Source: Bacteroidales bacterium
GTDB taxonomy: Bacteria; Bacteroidota; Bacteroidia; Bacteroidales; VadinHA17
Length of the DNA stretch: 48,074 nucleotides
Reading direction: 5' to 3'
Assembly: GCA_022865305.1 (NCBI GenBank)
Contig: JALHSP010000139.1
Coordinates: forward strand, 1-48,074
Made by a program: the position numbers and the translations under genes. Positions 1 to 9,449 of the stretch are shown here, in pieces. The notes under the pieces are model-generated. The model was not told the DNA's origin and ran no database searches. It saw only the letters and a list, made by a program, of their open reading frames with translations. The stretch's first letter is position 1. The number at the start of each line of letters is the position of its first letter.

Positions 1-74
1 ATAATTTTGCCCAATAATTTACCCTTTGTGAAAAATACAGCTCAAAAACCAATTTGGTGACTATCAAAATGGAA

Positions 75-110
75 AATGAGTAAAACTCAAGGTTGTGAAT
101 TTTACTCATT
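75..110 (-). terminator. 11-bp perfect inverted repeat downstream of uxuA, possible terminator
   Basis: AATGAGTAAAA (75-85) and TTTTACTCATT (100-110) form a perfect 11-bp stem around a 14-nt loop. It lies about 80 bp past the end of the uxuA-like gene, where the long minus-strand gene series could end. The stem is AT-rich and no clean T-run follows it on the minus strand, so it could equally be an operator or a chance repeat. I see no gene in positions 1-190. Confidence 0.35.
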
Positions 111-190
111 CCAGTAATTTGTCCTTACTCCTGAAAATCCCTATTTTAAGAGAGCAATTAAGAAAGGTTGCTTAGATCAGTTATGGGATA

Positions 191-1318
191 TTATTTGCTG
201 CCCTCCTTAGCTACAGATTCTGCGAGTCCACGCATGTAACCAATGGCAAACAGATTCCCTAAGACTGTATAACCCCCGCTCTGACCAGCTTCAACTTCAG
301 TGGCCATCGTCGGCACGTGATCCGGTCGCATAGGCCCGTCAAATCCAATTTCATAATAAGCTTTCATGGCTTCATACATATCAATCTGTCCCTAATCATG
401 GAAAGTTTCGGTAAATTTAATGCTGGGTACAGTTCCACTAAGGTCTTGTACGTTTCTGAAATGAACAAAATTTATTACGTCTTTCCCCCATCTTCTTACA
501 AGAGTGGGAATGTTAACGCCCATTAAGGCAAAGTTGCCCTGACACATGGTAACTCCATTTGATTTGCTTTTATGCATGGAAAGTAACCTGTCAAAATTCC
601 CGACACTATTCATTATGCGCGATATTCCCTGGATGACGTCTACCTGGGGATCATCAGGATGCATGGATAGTCGCATACCTATTTTATCAGCTTCGGGCAT
701 AACAGCTTTAACAAAATATTCGAGGTTCTTCCATAAGTCATCTTTTGAAACTTCACCGTACTGGGTTAAAGGTGCATTTTTCATTAAATCATAATCAAAA
801 TCCATCACCAATGCACCACCCCTGCCCGGACGTGCCTTATTTGTACGTGCCCAGCTTATAACAGGCATCCAATTATAACAAATAATATCAACGTCTCCGT
901 ACTGCTTTAGGTTTTTCATAAAAGTTATGAAGTTTGAAATCTCCTCATCTCTGCCCTTCAAACCAAGTTTGGTCTGTGAACCAAGGGTAGGAGGTCCTTC
1001 AACCACTGCCCATTTTATACCAAGTTTGTCCCACGCTTCCTTAGTAGCGGTTATTACTTTAGGATCCCACGGATTCAGTTCAGGAACTCTTATCGGACCT
1101 GATACGGCATAATTAACTGCCATCTGTTTAGCAAAAGAAACCTTTGGTGATTTCGGATCCATTGCAAAAGCGAATTTGATACCGGCATCTTTCAGGTATG
1201 GCTTTGATTTTTTGGATCCCTTTTTACTTGATGCCAGAGAAGTGCCTAATCCAGCAACCGAAATGGCTGCAGCCAGCGAAGCACTTTTCTTAAGAAAATC
1301 TCTGCGGTTATCTTTCAT
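191..1318 (-). pseudogene. uxuA: Tat-signal mannonate dehydratase (UxuA-like), interrupted by an in-frame TAG
   Basis: UxuA-type enzymes dehydrate D-mannonate to 2-keto-3-deoxygluconate in hexuronate breakdown. The first 308 codons carry a twin-arginine leader (NRRDFLKKS) and UxuA landmarks: CYNWMPV, MHPDDP, the metal-ligand region MCQG and VHFR. After TFHD the frame meets TAG at 392-394, then continues without any shift as GQIDMYEAM and MRPDH to a TAA at 191. RPDH holds a conserved metal-ligand Asp of the family, so the 308-residue product should be inactive. Reading through the TAG gives about 375 residues, the normal family length. TAG is an ordinary terminator elsewhere here (ends at 2717, 19150 and 46573), so a recoded genetic code is unlikely. 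A recent nonsense mutation, a base-call error or readthrough are all possible. The Tat leader is unusual because known UxuA enzymes are cytoplasmic. Confidence 0.85.
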
Positions 1319-1520
1319 AATTGATTAATTTGATAATTTGTCATTAATTATCTAAGTAAATGATATTAAATACTAACTAGTTTATTATTAATATTATATG
1401 TTATTGTTGTTGGTGAAAACATATTTTACTTTTAACAAAACCAATTACAACATTTACCTCTAAAAATGCGTTCATGTTTTGTCTTATATCTTCTTAATCC
1501 AGCTCTGAATGAGGTAGCCT

Positions 1521-2573
1521 TTAAGAAATAGGCTTCATCCAAACCAACTGCTTTTCAATATTATCATGAAGTTTATAAGGCTTTATATGTTTGCTAATGC
1601 TTTCGCCAACAATTTCAATCTTACTTAAATCAGCGATACCTAATCCAGTTTGTGCACAATAGTTAAGATACCCGACTATGGTAAAATCAATATCCATCAG
1701 CTCGACAGCCACGCGATCAGCTGCAAGCCAGTCTGTGCTGGCTACACAGACTCTGTGGTCAACAGGAGTTCCATTTCTTGGACCATTTCCTTCCATGCCT
1801 TCGAATCCATCAATGACTGCAAGGTGTGGATGAAGGCGAGGTGCAAGGTCATACAAATTAAAATTAATTCCTCTGAATCCGCTTCCATGTACCATTGATT
1901 TGTCACTCTTTGTGCCCTCATTGCGCTTGCTTCCAAAGGCAAATCCAGGATCTTTTATAGGTGCTCCAAATACAATATTCTTAAGAGAAAGAGTGACTAC
2001 TGACCAATCGTGAGTTTTCATTCTGGCCACTGATACTATATAGGAATCAGGACTGAGTATTATATGTGAAAACCTCACAGGGTGCGGTCTGAAATCTTTT
2101 TCATCGAATACATAAAGTATTTCAGAACCTTCCTTGTCAAGGTCGACAAATTTCACAGGATATTTATTAGCCAAACCAAAATATCCATAATTCTTAAATC
2201 CATCGAATGTGGGTCCATTGGCAGCTGACTCTGCGATAATTACATTATCCAACTTATTGATCGACTTGAGGAATTCCAGGATACCTTCAAGGGTATCAAC
2301 ATGAGTTGCACATAAAGGTACTTCAGTAGAGACATTATTCGGTTTGAGAACCACGCGACGACCACCAATAGCCTGTTTGATTTGCTTCGAGTAAGGTTGG
2401 AGTGCACGGAATGCGAGATCAGCTCTGTTGTCGCCTGATGTAATAGCAACACTTGCAGATAATTGTTCCTGTTTATCAAAGGATCCGAAGGTATTCATTG
2501 GACTAATAAAAGAGGTGGCTAGTCCTCCCATAGCAGACATTTTAAGAAAACTTCGGCGATTAATAGTATTCAT
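1521..2573 (-). CDS. Tat-signal DUF362 domain protein
   Basis: A 350-residue protein with a twin-arginine leader (NRRSFLKMS) and hydrophobic stretch. It is followed by a DUF362 domain, recognisable from VVLKPNNV near residue 75, SVARMKTHDWSVVTLSLKN around 180-200 and VIDGFEGMEGNGP around 255. DUF362 is a family of unknown biochemical function, sometimes fused to ferredoxin domains. No cysteine-rich iron-sulfur motif is visible here. The protein is probably exported folded, perhaps with a bound cofactor (inference). It lies 202 bp upstream of the uxuA-like gene. TAAGTTTG at 2596-2603 (minus strand) resembles the Bacteroidetes -7 element, but its best TTTG partner is 24 bp away, longer than usual. 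A second DUF362 protein is encoded at 16343-19063. Confidence 0.85.
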   Translation of the reverse strand: MNTINRRSFLKMSAMGGLATSFISPMNTFGSFDKQEQLSASVAITSGDNRADLAFRALQPYSKQIKQAIGGRRVVLKPNNVSTEVPLCATHVDTLEGILEFLKSINKLDNVIIAESAANGPTFDGFKNYGYFGLANKYPVKFVDLDKEGSEILYVFDEKDFRPHPVRFSHIILSPDSYIVSVARMKTHDWSVVTLSLKNIVFGAPIKDPGFAFGSKRNEGTKSDKSMVHGSGFRGINFNLYDLAPRLHPHLAVIDGFEGMEGNGPRNGTPVDHRVCVASTDWLAADRVAVELMDIDFTIVGYLNYCAQTGLGIADLSKIEIVGESISKHIKPYKLHDNIEKQLVWMKPIS

Positions 2574-2716
2574 GATTATAATTATCCTGGTTATACAAAC
2601 TTACAAAAAGATTTATAATTGAAATTACAAATTACATATCTGGAAAAACCACTGACCTTAGGTGTAATCAGGCTGTGATAATGTGGTTAATAAACGCGAC
2701 TTTTATATTATTCCCT

Positions 2717-5368
2717 CTATCGAGGAATATTCTTTAAATTAAACTTAATTGTCTTGATCGCATATGGACTGACCTGAAGTGTTTGCTTTATTGTACGATC
2801 GATGTCTTCTTCCAGAAGATTAACTTCCTTAAAAGATATTTGATTATCAAGGAATTTCACTGATGTTCTTACATCAGAACCCTCAATTTCATACATACGC
2901 AGTACAACAGATGAATTTAAATCAGCTTTTTTTAATGAGCTGATAACGATATTGTCCTGTTGTACAGAGCAAAATGAATGAATGGGGGGAAGCGACTTGG
3001 TGCTGATTTCATCAGCCACGCTGACAGGCAGCAACGGATTAGTTAAATTCATACCTGAACGATACGACTTGCCCACTTTCCAACTTCCAGGTCCTGACGA
3101 GAGTGAATAGTGAAAAATATAAGTTCCGGCAGGTGGATAGTTCCTCGAGGTAAGTTCATCACCATGTTTGACCTTCACAGAAACATACCGGGTACCCCGA
3201 ACCATTTCAGCGTAAATCACATCATCACCAAGACGAATTTGCTGGTGGTCGGTGGCGATTGTTAACCCTTCATCTTCTGTTCCTGCGTGAATCCAGTCAT
3301 GAATAAGCCGTGAATTTTTCCATGATTCATTTGTGATCTCGTCATCCCGTTTTGTTTCAGCCCCGGGCATAAGGTTATCTGCCGAATTAGCGCCAAAAGG
3401 TATCCCGTAATGAATTTTTGCATTGTCCCATGCAATCGGGAACACTTGACGTATCCGTACAAACCTGGGGATTTGTGTATTCCATTCTACAGTATTTTCA
3501 ATATCAACCTGTTTAAGATCATGGTACAGGGTAAGATGTTGCGTAACCGGGATATCTGCGACACAACCCTTAATCTGAATAACTGTCTGTACAGCATTGT
3601 TCTCTAAAACGGACACTTCATTAACCATGTTTATGAATGTGCGGCCACTTGGGGGCTCTTTCCCAATATAGTTTCCGCCCCGTTCTTCCAATGCAACCAC
3701 TTCCATATCGGGGCATACAACACGATTAATTTCCTTGTCGAATAAAGTGACCCTTCCTGTGGTACGATCAACTGAGAGGCGATAAAATCTGTTTTCAATT
3801 ACATCACTGCCTAAAGCACGCCGTGGTTCTTTCCGGTCATTATCTGAATCGAGCTTAATGGTTGAGGTTTCAGGAAATTCATCCGGCTTTTCTGATGGAA
3901 CAAGATAGTAGGTCTTATAGCCTATTGACGGAACATCGCGGGCAACAAATACAAGCTGCAGGGCACGGGAAATATTTTCACTCCACTCTTCAACATAGAA
4001 AGGTACAGGATTACCGGACTCATTAAGTAACCGCATCCCTTTTCTGAAATTGTCTATATCATAAGGCCACACATCGCCAAATAATGTCAGGTGAGCATGA
4101 ACAATATCATTCCTGTTCCAGCCCATTGGATTGAAGACCACGATCGGGAAGCTATGGGCAATTGGAATTTCAATACGTTCAGCTATATTCCGCAACATAT
4201 CCCGCAAAATTTCTCCGCCGTGAATGACAGACAATTGTTCGTATTCAATTTTACGGTTATCACCAATAGTACCTCCCTGACCATCGTGATTGTGGTCCAT
4301 TGACTCGACAAGTTTTTTCCAGAGAAATTCAAATTCCTGCTGCGGATAATCAGCATAACCGAGCATATAATTAATAGTTGCAAATTTTTCGGCTGCAAGC
4401 AGAGTATTTGTAGCCGGAATGATTTTTGGCCAGATGTGAACCAAGGATGAAACAATATTTGGCCAGGAAGAGGGAATTTCACCTGAAACATCAGGAACAG
4501 ATAGATCTTTCTCAAGTTGGCGGAAGAAATCTGTCGGTGTAGAAATTGTCAGATGTGCCGGTACCTGCTTAAAGAATTCTTCCATTCTATTTACCAGATC
4601 AATAGGCGGCGCCCACAGATCTGTTCCCCAGTGCATCATTATCGGGCCATTGGTTGTTTTTTGAACTACTGCAAGATCTTTAAAAAACCGTTCCTTTTTT
4701 TCTGCTATTGATGTATTTTCTGAGGTAAGGAATGTGCCCCACCCGTAACCATTCAGGGCATTCCAGGCTAAAACTTTTGATCCATCGGGCGATGTCCAGT
4801 TAAATACAGACTTATCGTATGGCCCCATACGTGTTATTACAGTATATGGTACTCGTGATTGTTTGAGAATTTGAGGGAACTGGGATGTGTAACCCGGCAA
4901 ATCGCCGAGATGGGCCACTTTTGCATCCACCCCAAATACGTCCTTTGCATAACGCTTACCGATTGCCATATTCCGTGCATGTACTTCACCATCGGGAAGT
5001 TCCTGAAAAATCCCGACCCACTTTGGTGCAATCTCAATTTTACCTTCTTTTACCAGACGCTTCAATTCTTCAACTTCCGTCAATCCTTTATGGGAGTCCA
5101 TAAAATTAGCCACAAAAACGTTGTCTTCATGGAGAAAACGGAATTTTGGAGATTCATTTGCCATTTGAATAACCCTGGCTATTATACGGTTGCCACGGGA
5201 GACGCACTCCTCACGGGTACCTCCCCAGAAAAAATCAAGGTGTGAGAAGGGCACCAAATAAATATCTGCATCCTTTGACTGTTGGGCTGTAATATTTGCA
5301 TTTTGGGTTATAAGAATTAAAAGGGACCAAGTAAAAGTCAAAAACAATCGTTTATAAGATCTAATCAT
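2717..5368 (-). CDS. Exported GH38-type alpha-mannosidase-like glycoside hydrolase (copy 1)
   Basis: An 883-residue protein with an N-terminal signal peptide (about 1-29), so probably periplasmic. The N-terminal catalytic region has the GH38 zinc-site pattern: SHLD with H43 and D45, D156 in HLGDLPGY (matching the Asp that is nucleophile and zinc ligand), and H361 in MDHNHDGQGG (matching the His of the family HHD motif). The C-terminal half is beta-rich, as in GH38. Known GH38 enzymes remove alpha-linked mannose. The sequence differs enough from classic members (no DPFGHS) that linkage and substrate are uncertain. It is a paralogue of the neighbour at 5443-8088, 74 bp upstream, and the two were probably formed by tandem duplication. 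It ends with TAG. Confidence 0.85.
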   Translation of the reverse strand: MIRSYKRLFLTFTWSLLILITQNANITAQQSKDADIYLVPFSHLDFFWGGTREECVSRGNRIIARVIQMANESPKFRFLHEDNVFVANFMDSHKGLTEVEELKRLVKEGKIEIAPKWVGIFQELPDGEVHARNMAIGKRYAKDVFGVDAKVAHLGDLPGYTSQFPQILKQSRVPYTVITRMGPYDKSVFNWTSPDGSKVLAWNALNGYGWGTFLTSENTSIAEKKERFFKDLAVVQKTTNGPIMMHWGTDLWAPPIDLVNRMEEFFKQVPAHLTISTPTDFFRQLEKDLSVPDVSGEIPSSWPNIVSSLVHIWPKIIPATNTLLAAEKFATINYMLGYADYPQQEFEFLWKKLVESMDHNHDGQGGTIGDNRKIEYEQLSVIHGGEILRDMLRNIAERIEIPIAHSFPIVVFNPMGWNRNDIVHAHLTLFGDVWPYDIDNFRKGMRLLNESGNPVPFYVEEWSENISRALQLVFVARDVPSIGYKTYYLVPSEKPDEFPETSTIKLDSDNDRKEPRRALGSDVIENRFYRLSVDRTTGRVTLFDKEINRVVCPDMEVVALEERGGNYIGKEPPSGRTFINMVNEVSVLENNAVQTVIQIKGCVADIPVTQHLTLYHDLKQVDIENTVEWNTQIPRFVRIRQVFPIAWDNAKIHYGIPFGANSADNLMPGAETKRDDEITNESWKNSRLIHDWIHAGTEDEGLTIATDHQQIRLGDDVIYAEMVRGTRYVSVKVKHGDELTSRNYPPAGTYIFHYSLSSGPGSWKVGKSYRSGMNLTNPLLPVSVADEISTKSLPPIHSFCSVQQDNIVISSLKKADLNSSVVLRMYEIEGSDVRTSVKFLDNQISFKEVNLLEEDIDRTIKQTLQVSPYAIKTIKFNLKNIPR

Positions 5369-5442
5369 TGTTTTACATTTATGGGAACATTTATTTTATT
5401 ATCAATTTAATTATAAAAAGGTCAAATTCCTTGTAAATTATT

Positions 5443-8088
5443 TCATTTTATTTGAAGTTTTATTGTTTTAATTTCATATGGATTAACATTCAAAATATTT
5501 TGATTATTTTCATTCAGCTTTTCCTCAATGAGATTTACTTCCCGAAAATCCTGCATCTTACCCATCCACTCAACAGATGTTTTAGCGGATAATCCCTTGA
5601 TTTCATAAAACCGCAAGATCAGATCTGAATCATCCTCTGCTTTTTTCACAGCACTCAGAACAAGATTATCTGATGATAACTTAATAAATGATTTTGTGGG
5701 TGGAAGGGATTTGCCAGATAATTCATCAGCGACGCTCACCGGAATTAGAGGTGCATTAAAATCGATCCCGGACTGATATGAACGGGCATCTTTCCAGTCG
5801 CCAGCACCTGAAGAAAACGTATAGCGAAATATATATCGCCCTGCAGGAGGATAAGGATTTGTAGTTATGGTTTCTCCATTTGTAATTTTGCCGGATGTCC
5901 AACGCAGTCCCCTTAACATTTGAGTTCTGATCAAAAAAATTTCCAGACGCACTAAATAGTGGTTCATACCTACTGTGAATCCCCATTTGTCTGCACCGGC
6001 AAATATCCAGTCCTGGACCTCCCGGTATTTCCCCCATTCCTCTTTCTGTATTTCATCTTTTGACCGCGGACCTGCGCCAGGCATCAGGTTTCTGACGGAA
6101 TTAGCACCAAAAGGAACGCCGTAAAAAATTTCTCTATCCTCCGGAAATGGGAATAACTGCTCCAACCGGATATACCGCCTGTCTTTCCAGTCCATAGTAT
6201 TTTCAATATCAAGCCGTTTAAGGGTTTTATACAGAATAAGACGCTGAACAATGGGAATGTCAGCAATTTGACCTTCAATTTTGAAAACTGTTCGAACAGC
6301 ATTTTGTTCTTCGATCCCGGTCCAATTCACACTATTATTGATCGTGCGGCCAGTGAGTTCCTCCGGGCTTGGATTGTTACCACCACGTTCTTCAAGAGCT
6401 ACAATTTCCATGTCTTTACACACTACCCTGTCAAGCTCTTTGTCAAATACAGATACCCGGCCGGTTGCCCTGTCAATGGTTACCCGGTAAAAATTATTTT
6501 CCAAATTTTGCATACCAAGGGGACGGCTAATATTCTTTTTATCGAGGTCGCTATCCAGGTTACAACTTGTTGACATTGGAAAATCCTCTGTCTTATCTGC
6601 TGGAATAAGATAATAGGTTTTATAACCAAGACCGGGAACATTTTCTGCCACAAAAATTAAATCCAGAGATCTGGATATAACCTCTGTATATTGAGTGACA
6701 AAGAAGGGATTATCGTTACCATTCTCATCAACAAGACGAAGTCCCTTCTTGTATTCATCTATCTGATTCGGTCCAATATCTCCATAAATTGAGACATGGG
6801 CCTCGACTAAATCACTTCTTGTCCAGCCATTAGGATTAACCACTACGATCGGAAAACTTTTTTTAAATGGAATTTCAACATTTTCTGCAATATTCCGCGC
6901 CATATCGCGAAGAATCTCACCACCTCGAATGAGTGACAGGTTCGAATACTCGATCTTGCGATTATCGCCGGTTAATCCACCCTGCCCGTCATGGTTATGA
7001 TCCATTGATTCGATCAATTTTTTCCAGAGATAATCAAACTCCTCATTTGGATAATCTGAGAAACCAAGTGCATAATTTATAGCTGCTAACTTTTCAGCTG
7101 TGATCAACGTACTGGTAGCTGAAATACCTAAATTCCACATGTGCGGGAAGGACGACGAAACACTGGGCCAGGCATTCGGAATCTCGCCCGGAATATCCTG
7201 CAACCCAGCTGTATTGTCAGCAGCTTTAAAGTAATCCAGTGATGTTGCCGTAATAAAATTAAACCCAATATTTTCTTTGTTCAAAATATTAATATTTTCA
7301 ATAAGCTTTTCATTCGGTGACCACAGGTCCACTCCCCAACCCATATAAATCGGACCATTAGTGGTTAAATCAATCTCGCTGACCTCTTTTTTAATTCGCG
7401 CTTTTTCTTCAGTACTCAAAACGGATTTATGAAGACCCAGACTAACTCCCCAACCATATCCCTTTTTAGTATCCCAGACAAGGGTTTTAGAACCATCAGG
7501 TGCAATCCAGTTGAACAGGGAATTATTTAACGGTCCCATGCGTGTCATAATCATATACGGGACATCTGATTTTGACAATATCTGCGGATACTGTGGCGTA
7601 AATCCGGGAATATCCCCCTGATGTGACACCAAAGGATTTACATCAAAAACCTGATGAGCATAACGTTTGCCGTATAAGTAGTTTCGTACATGAACCTCTC
7701 CTCCTGGAAGATTCTGAAATATACCTGCCCATTTGGGAGCAATCTCAAATCTGCCTTCTTTCACAAGCTGTTTCAGGTATTTCAGCTCTTCTGAACCGGG
7801 ATGGCTCTGAACAAAATTATCAACGAAAACCATGTCTTCAATCAGAAAATGGAAATCGGATTGTTTCTTTGCCAGGTTCATTGCCCTAACAATGATACGA
7901 TTGCTTCTGGAGAGGCATTCCTCCCGTGTTCCTGCCCACATAAGATCGAGGTGGGAGAACGGAACAAAATATATATTTTTATTTGCTGATTTTTCATTAC
8001 TCCTTTCTGGCTGTCCATTTACCGCATTAATTATCAGGAATGACATTAAGAGTAATATCGTTGTTAATTTATATTTTTTGTATATCAT
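5443..8088 (-). CDS. Exported GH38-type alpha-mannosidase-like glycoside hydrolase (copy 2)
   Basis: An 881-residue paralogue of the protein encoded just downstream, alignable along its whole length. A signal peptide covers about residues 1-25. The GH38-like metal and catalytic residues are kept: H46 and D48 in SHLD, D159 in HQGDIPGF, and H366 in MDHNHDGQGG. An expected role is removal of alpha-mannosyl side groups from oligosaccharides imported by the SusC/SusD system (inference). The two copies differ mostly in surface-like stretches, for example around residue 700. That fits divergence toward two linkages rather than simple dosage. A 367-bp gene-free gap upstream suggests that this copy may have its own promoter. 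Confidence 0.85.
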   Translation of the reverse strand: MIYKKYKLTTILLLMSFLIINAVNGQPERSNEKSANKNIYFVPFSHLDLMWAGTREECLSRSNRIIVRAMNLAKKQSDFHFLIEDMVFVDNFVQSHPGSEELKYLKQLVKEGRFEIAPKWAGIFQNLPGGEVHVRNYLYGKRYAHQVFDVNPLVSHQGDIPGFTPQYPQILSKSDVPYMIMTRMGPLNNSLFNWIAPDGSKTLVWDTKKGYGWGVSLGLHKSVLSTEEKARIKKEVSEIDLTTNGPIYMGWGVDLWSPNEKLIENINILNKENIGFNFITATSLDYFKAADNTAGLQDIPGEIPNAWPSVSSSFPHMWNLGISATSTLITAEKLAAINYALGFSDYPNEEFDYLWKKLIESMDHNHDGQGGLTGDNRKIEYSNLSLIRGGEILRDMARNIAENVEIPFKKSFPIVVVNPNGWTRSDLVEAHVSIYGDIGPNQIDEYKKGLRLVDENGNDNPFFVTQYTEVISRSLDLIFVAENVPGLGYKTYYLIPADKTEDFPMSTSCNLDSDLDKKNISRPLGMQNLENNFYRVTIDRATGRVSVFDKELDRVVCKDMEIVALEERGGNNPSPEELTGRTINNSVNWTGIEEQNAVRTVFKIEGQIADIPIVQRLILYKTLKRLDIENTMDWKDRRYIRLEQLFPFPEDREIFYGVPFGANSVRNLMPGAGPRSKDEIQKEEWGKYREVQDWIFAGADKWGFTVGMNHYLVRLEIFLIRTQMLRGLRWTSGKITNGETITTNPYPPAGRYIFRYTFSSGAGDWKDARSYQSGIDFNAPLIPVSVADELSGKSLPPTKSFIKLSSDNLVLSAVKKAEDDSDLILRFYEIKGLSAKTSVEWMGKMQDFREVNLIEEKLNENNQNILNVNPYEIKTIKLQIK

Positions 8089-8455
8089 GCCATCTTTGTT
8101 TAATCAGTTTTAAAATTATCCAATTAAAGTTAAGGTTTTTTTGTGCTATAATATTGGTACTAAATAGTGCAATTATTCAAATTTCTAATGGATAAGGTTA
8201 TAACCTTTGTATTGTAAGGTCTATTGGTTATATATTATCTGATCACTCTCACCATAAATAGACAGTGTAGATATACTACAAAGTAATTTAGCATATAAAT
8301 AATACTATAGCCAGATCGGAGTATGTGATGAAAAGCACGGTCCCGATTTTAAACCTTTAATAGTGTCTTCATGCGTACAGGCTAATGAAATATACATAGC
8401 CAAGTTGTTAGGTTAAATGTACCCATAGCTTAAAAGCTTTAACAATAGCAATTTA
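8089..8455. other. Gene-free 367-bp interval containing a 14-bp perfect palindrome
   Basis: No convincing ORF is present. The region lies upstream of the GH38 copy 2 gene and downstream of the mutarotase-like gene, so it may hold a promoter. I find no TAnnTTTG element with a properly spaced TTTG. The only clear symmetry is the palindrome AAGGTTATAACCTT (8194-8207), 106 bp before the GH38 start. Near the mutarotase end there is also a small AGCTT/AAGCT symmetry (8427-8439). Confidence 0.5.
8194..8207. promoter_or_regulatory. 14-bp perfect palindrome, candidate operator
   Basis: AAGGTTATAACCTT equals its own reverse complement. It lies alone in a 367-bp non-coding gap ahead of the two GH38-type genes. 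Such a site could bind a dimeric regulator. There is no second copy that I noticed in the other gaps, so the role is only a suggestion. Confidence 0.3.
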
Positions 8456-9430
8456 TTATTGACTGTTAAAAGTGTAGTATTTGTAATGAATCTCCCAGCT
8501 AAACTCCTGACCTGGTTGAACTTTAAGCTGAATATAGGGCTCTGGACAAACTGTGGTTGGTGAAGCCCAAAAAACCAGTTTTGAAAGGGGCTGGTCAGAG
8601 GTAATCCTTACACCAGCGCCTGTTTTATTGTTTTCAACTCTTATGTCATAATCATTTATATTATTACTGAATCCCAGCAAAGCGCCGCAATATATTCTTT
8701 CAGATTTATTCAGCTCTCTCAAAAATGTTATCTGCTTGCCCTCGATCCGGGCAATTTCACCTATTCCCTGACCTTTACCTGTCAGGTCGAATGGGAAATT
8801 GATAACGTAACCAGGACCAGTGGGTTGTTTATCAATCATAAAAAAATTATGATTATAAACACTGGTTTCAATTGTCCGCTTCCCTGTATTTTTCAGAGTA
8901 TGTATAAGAACCATTTCTGGTTTACCCTTTATCAGGTGGACGATCTTTTTATATTCATAAGAGTACTCTGTATCTTTTAATATATGAACAAATTGGATCT
9001 GATCAGGTTTTTTCCTTATTTTCCATTCCCCGGGGTTTTGTATCTTATACAGCTTAAAGTTGTTATAAGGAGTATCGTCAGGTTTCAGAAGGGCACCAAC
9101 CCCGATCTTAATAAACCTCTCACCTGCTTTAGCTTCAGTATATCCTACAGGACCAAACTCTTCCACCGGTCCCATAACTACATCATGAATTGTCGGTTCA
9201 TATTTTTCGAACCACTGGCCGTAATAACTATGCCCTCTGTATGTGAGGTTGTTAGTATTGCCTGACCAGTCAAACCTTGTAGCCCGGTAGTATCCATTAT
9301 TGATATTCGGAAGGTATAAATTTGCTGAAATTATGCCGTTTGTAATCTTCGCTTCAGGATATTTCTCCTGTTGCAAAGCGCTGGCCATCAAACCTGATAG
9401 TATGCAAATGATAAGACAAATTTTCTTCAT
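8456..9430 (-). CDS. Exported galactose-mutarotase-like fold protein
   Basis: A 324-residue protein with a short signal peptide (about 1-19). The body resembles the galactose mutarotase / aldose-epimerase-like beta-sandwich superfamily: an early ITNGIISANLYLP strand pair, NGYYRATRFDWSG, a central VLIHTLKNTGKRTIETSVYNHNF stretch whose core NTG and YNHN are typical, and a late GAGVRITSDQPLSKLVFW segment. In E. coli mutarotase His and Glu residues catalyse; here the His of YNHNF is a candidate. The protein may bind or interconvert sugars in the periplasm, but true epimerase activity cannot be claimed. It follows the metallo-hydrolase gene by 19 bp, so the two are probably co-transcribed. Confidence 0.65.
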   Translation of the reverse strand: MKKICLIICILSGLMASALQQEKYPEAKITNGIISANLYLPNINNGYYRATRFDWSGNTNNLTYRGHSYYGQWFEKYEPTIHDVVMGPVEEFGPVGYTEAKAGERFIKIGVGALLKPDDTPYNNFKLYKIQNPGEWKIRKKPDQIQFVHILKDTEYSYEYKKIVHLIKGKPEMVLIHTLKNTGKRTIETSVYNHNFFMIDKQPTGPGYVINFPFDLTGKGQGIGEIARIEGKQITFLRELNKSERIYCGALLGFSNNINDYDIRVENNKTGAGVRITSDQPLSKLVFWASPTTVCPEPYIQLKVQPGQEFSWEIHYKYYTFNSQ

Positions 9431-9449
9431 GCTGAATCGCTTAATTATT

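Noticed and set aside
392-394. Recoded TAG (alternative genetic code) across the window
   Set aside because: TAG ends other genes here at sensible places (2717, 19150, 46573), so it works as a normal stop.
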